Below, one piece after another: positions 6,823 through 8,018 of a stretch of 8,018 nucleotides of DNA (positions within the stretch are counted from its first letter, which is position 1; every line of letters begins with the position of its first letter). The notes beneath the pieces are model-generated. The model searched no databases. It had not been told where the DNA came from and saw only the letters and a program-made list of their open reading frames with translations. The position numbers and the translations under genes are program-made. The DNA lies in assembly GCA_045106875.1 (NCBI GenBank), contig JBGCFK010000573.1, positions 1 to 8,018 of the forward strand, in the 5' to 3' direction. This stretch comes from Thermohalobaculum sp045106875. GTDB lineage: Bacteria > Pseudomonadota > Alphaproteobacteria > Rhodobacterales > Rhodobacteraceae.

Positions 6823-6836
6823 TCACAGGCGTGTGA
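6823..6836. promoter_or_regulatory. Inverted repeat TCACA-N4-TGTGA beside the gor promoter candidate
   Basis: TCACA and TGTGA flank GGCG as a perfect five-base inverted repeat directly upstream of the tandem TTGACG boxes. The arm order is opposite to the CRP/FNR-type arrangement (TGTGA first), so it should not be read as a CRP site. It may be an operator or a hairpin ending the upstream transcript. Confidence 0.25.
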
Positions 6837-6856
6837 GAGCTTACTGCTCTTAGAGC
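6836..6856 (-). terminator. Alternating hairpin arms over the stop codon of the small secreted-protein gene
   Basis: Three five-base arms AGAGC (6836-6840), GCTCT (6846-6850) and AGAGC (6852-6856) alternate, so the middle arm can pair with either neighbour. The second pair spans the TAA stop of the upstream gene. No T run follows, so this is weak evidence for an intrinsic terminator. Confidence 0.25.
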
Positions 6857-7383
6857 ATATTTTCGACGTCATCGCTCAACGCGAAGTCAAGCTCCTGCAG
6901 AAGAGGGAGTAGTCTGGTAATTAAACCATGCCCGTAGAAGTCGCCAGCTATACAATCATCCTTCTCAATCGCCGCGAAAAAGCGTGCTGCTTTCTCACTC
7001 ATCCATAGATCGGCTAGGGTAGCTTCCCCACCGGACAGAAGCTCGGAGTATCGCGGCAATTCTCGATCATCATAGACCTCCAGCATTCTGCCTTGAGTTA
7101 TCAGCGATGCCTTAGTTGAGGCGTCCTTAGCGATAGCCAGAACTTCTTCTGTGACTCGATTTTCGTGCACCACAAATGACCGAGCATCCATCGACGTCAA
7201 CCACTCCGCGATTCCTGGCATGACCCTGTCTTCAAGCATTGCTGGAGTTGCGGCACTGTAATGGCTGCTCACCCACTTATCGACGAAAGATCGAACATCT
7301 TTCGGGGCGTCTCTGAATTCACACGCTTGAGCCAAATGCGAAATGAGGACACAAAAGACTGTCGCTAAAGCGATCCACCTCAT
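6850..7383 (-). CDS. Uncharacterised secreted protein, low GC
   Basis: I do not recognise this 177-residue protein. It starts with a likely signal peptide: Arg2, a hydrophobic core about 3-18, and an AQA cleavage site before Cys21, predicting a periplasmic mature protein of about 157 residues. The mature part has two cysteines, Cys21 and Cys144, that could form a disulfide. It is predominantly helical-looking and acidic towards the C-terminus (LDFALSDDVENML), with several Trp and Tyr. AQAC is a poor lipobox, so a lipoprotein is less likely. The ATG overlaps the rpiA stop in ATGA, with AAGGTG seven to eight bases upstream inside rpiA, so translation is coupled to rpiA. Sampled 60-base stretches have roughly 45-52 percent GC, against near 68 percent in a sampled stretch of rpiA, with codon use to match. 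That suggests either acquisition from elsewhere or a gene under weak codon selection. The intact frame, signal peptide and coupled start argue that it is real. Confidence 0.75.
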   Translation of the reverse strand: MRWIALATVFCVLISHLAQACEFRDAPKDVRSFVDKWVSSHYSAATPAMLEDRVMPGIAEWLTSMDARSFVVHENRVTEEVLAIAKDASTKASLITQGRMLEVYDDRELPRYSELLSGGEATLADLWMSEKAARFFAAIEKDDCIAGDFYGHGLITRLLPLLQELDFALSDDVENML

Positions 7384-8018
7384 TCGATCACCTTGGCCGA
7401 ACCATCCTCCTGACCCACGATCACCACGGAAGCGAGACCGCAGAAGAGCCCCGTCTCCACTACGCCCGGCACGAGGTTGAGGTCGCGGTTCAGGCCCGCT
7501 GGATCCGGGATCGCGCCCAGCGAGAGATCGAGGATGTAGTGGCCCTCATCCGTCACGAACCTGTCCTCACCACCACGCCAGCCGATCGGTTTGCCGCCAA
7601 ACCCGTGCGCAGTCAGAACATCCTCAACCTGGCCACGTGTCGAACCCGAGCCAAACCGCACAATCTCGACAGGGAGCGGGAAGGCGCCCAGAGTTGCAAC
7701 CTCCTTCGACGGATCCGAGATCACGACCATCTTTGCCGAGTTGCTTGCGACGATCTTCTCCTGCAGCAGCGCCCCGCCCCCCCCCTTGATCAGGTTCATG
7801 GCCGGGTCGAACTCGTCTGCGCCATCGACGGTCACGTCCAGCCGCCCAGCGTTCTCGAGCGTGGTCAATGGAATACCAAGACCCTCTGCCTGTGCGCGGG
7901 TGGCCGAGGAGGTGGGCACGGCGGTGATCCTGCGTTCCGACGCAGCCAGCAGATCGACGAACCACCTAGCGGTCGAGCCGGTACCAAGGCCTACCAGCAT
8001 GCCATCCTCGACAAAATC
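7380..8018 (-). CDS. rpiA: Ribose-5-phosphate isomerase A, 5' end cut by the window
   Basis: The last 212 residues of RpiA, which interconverts ribose 5-phosphate and ribulose 5-phosphate in the non-oxidative pentose phosphate pathway. The frame is open to the window edge: DFVEDG precedes the first internal Met at 8000, and RpiA proteins normally have this segment, so the real start lies beyond 8018 and at least 15-20 residues are missing. Motifs, numbered from the first visible residue: phosphate-binding GLGTGST (10-16), DGADE (65-69) and KGGGG (78-82) followed by Glu87. The two Asp (65, 68), Lys78 and Glu87 have the same mutual spacing as the E. coli active-site residues Asp81, Asp84, Lys94 and Glu103. 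The C-terminus (ETGLFCGLASVVIVG) is typical. A run of nine G in the coding strand encodes part of the KGGGG motif. The stop overlaps the next gene by four bases. Confidence 0.95.
   Translation of the reverse strand, partial: DFVEDGMLVGLGTGSTARWFVDLLAASERRITAVPTSSATRAQAEGLGIPLTTLENAGRLDVTVDGADEFDPAMNLIKGGGGALLQEKIVASNSAKMVVISDPSKEVATLGAFPLPVEIVRFGSGSTRGQVEDVLTAHGFGGKPIGWRGGEDRFVTDEGHYILDLSLGAIPDPAGLNRDLNLVPGVVETGLFCGLASVVIVGQEDGSAKVIE

Noticed and set aside
6023..6853. Plus-strand open frame of 276 codons
   Set aside because: Antisense to gor, no signature residues; a coding shadow.
7321..7326. Lipoprotein signal at Cys21 of the small secreted protein
   Set aside because: The sequence AQAC lacks the Leu at -3 and small residue at -2 of a proper lipobox; a signal peptidase I site fits better.
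1..8018. Mobile elements, CRISPR array, tRNA or rRNA genes
   Set aside because: No transposase-like frame, terminal repeats, regularly spaced repeats or RNA-gene signatures were seen on either strand.

Overview
The window reads as a stretch of chromosome from an alphaproteobacterium, most likely of the Rhodobacteraceae (Roseobacter) group. The grounds are the high GC content, the glycine-rich HflK, and the order hflK-hflC-DUF2065-Do protease, which I recall as typical of that group; no database search was possible. All convincing genes lie on the minus strand, so transcription runs from high to low coordinates.

In transcription order: (1) 8018-7380, ribose-5-phosphate isomerase A (rpiA), whose N-terminus lies outside the window. 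(2) 7383-6850, an unrecognised small protein with a signal peptide, overlapping the rpiA stop by ATGA and clearly lower in GC than its neighbours. (3) 6730-5378, glutathione-disulfide reductase (gor), preceded by a possible promoter and followed by a strong hairpin. (4) 5196-2963, hflK, hflC and a small DUF2065 membrane protein, tightly packed (hflK and hflC overlap by one base; 15 bases separate hflC from DUF2065). (5) 2858-1374, a periplasmic Do/DegP-type serine protease with two PDZ domains, starting at a non-ATG codon. (6) 1246-62, a class I/II PLP-dependent aminotransferase. Bases 1-61 hold only the region after the aminotransferase and perhaps the edge of a further gene.

The central block is an envelope protein quality-control cluster. 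HflK and HflC form the SPFH-family membrane complex that surrounds and modulates the FtsH protease (ftsH is not in the window), and the Do protease degrades or chaperones misfolded proteins in the periplasm. Gor keeps glutathione reduced with NADPH, and RpiA belongs to the non-oxidative pentose phosphate pathway. The aminotransferase stands alone metabolically.

I found no mobile element, CRISPR array, tRNA or rRNA, and no clear candidate for a new multi-gene system. The most unusual item is the low-GC secreted protein between rpiA and gor. Smaller points are inverted repeats in the intergenic gaps, a nine-base G run inside the rpiA active-site motif, and GGC-repeat tracts encoding the HflK glycine-rich tail.
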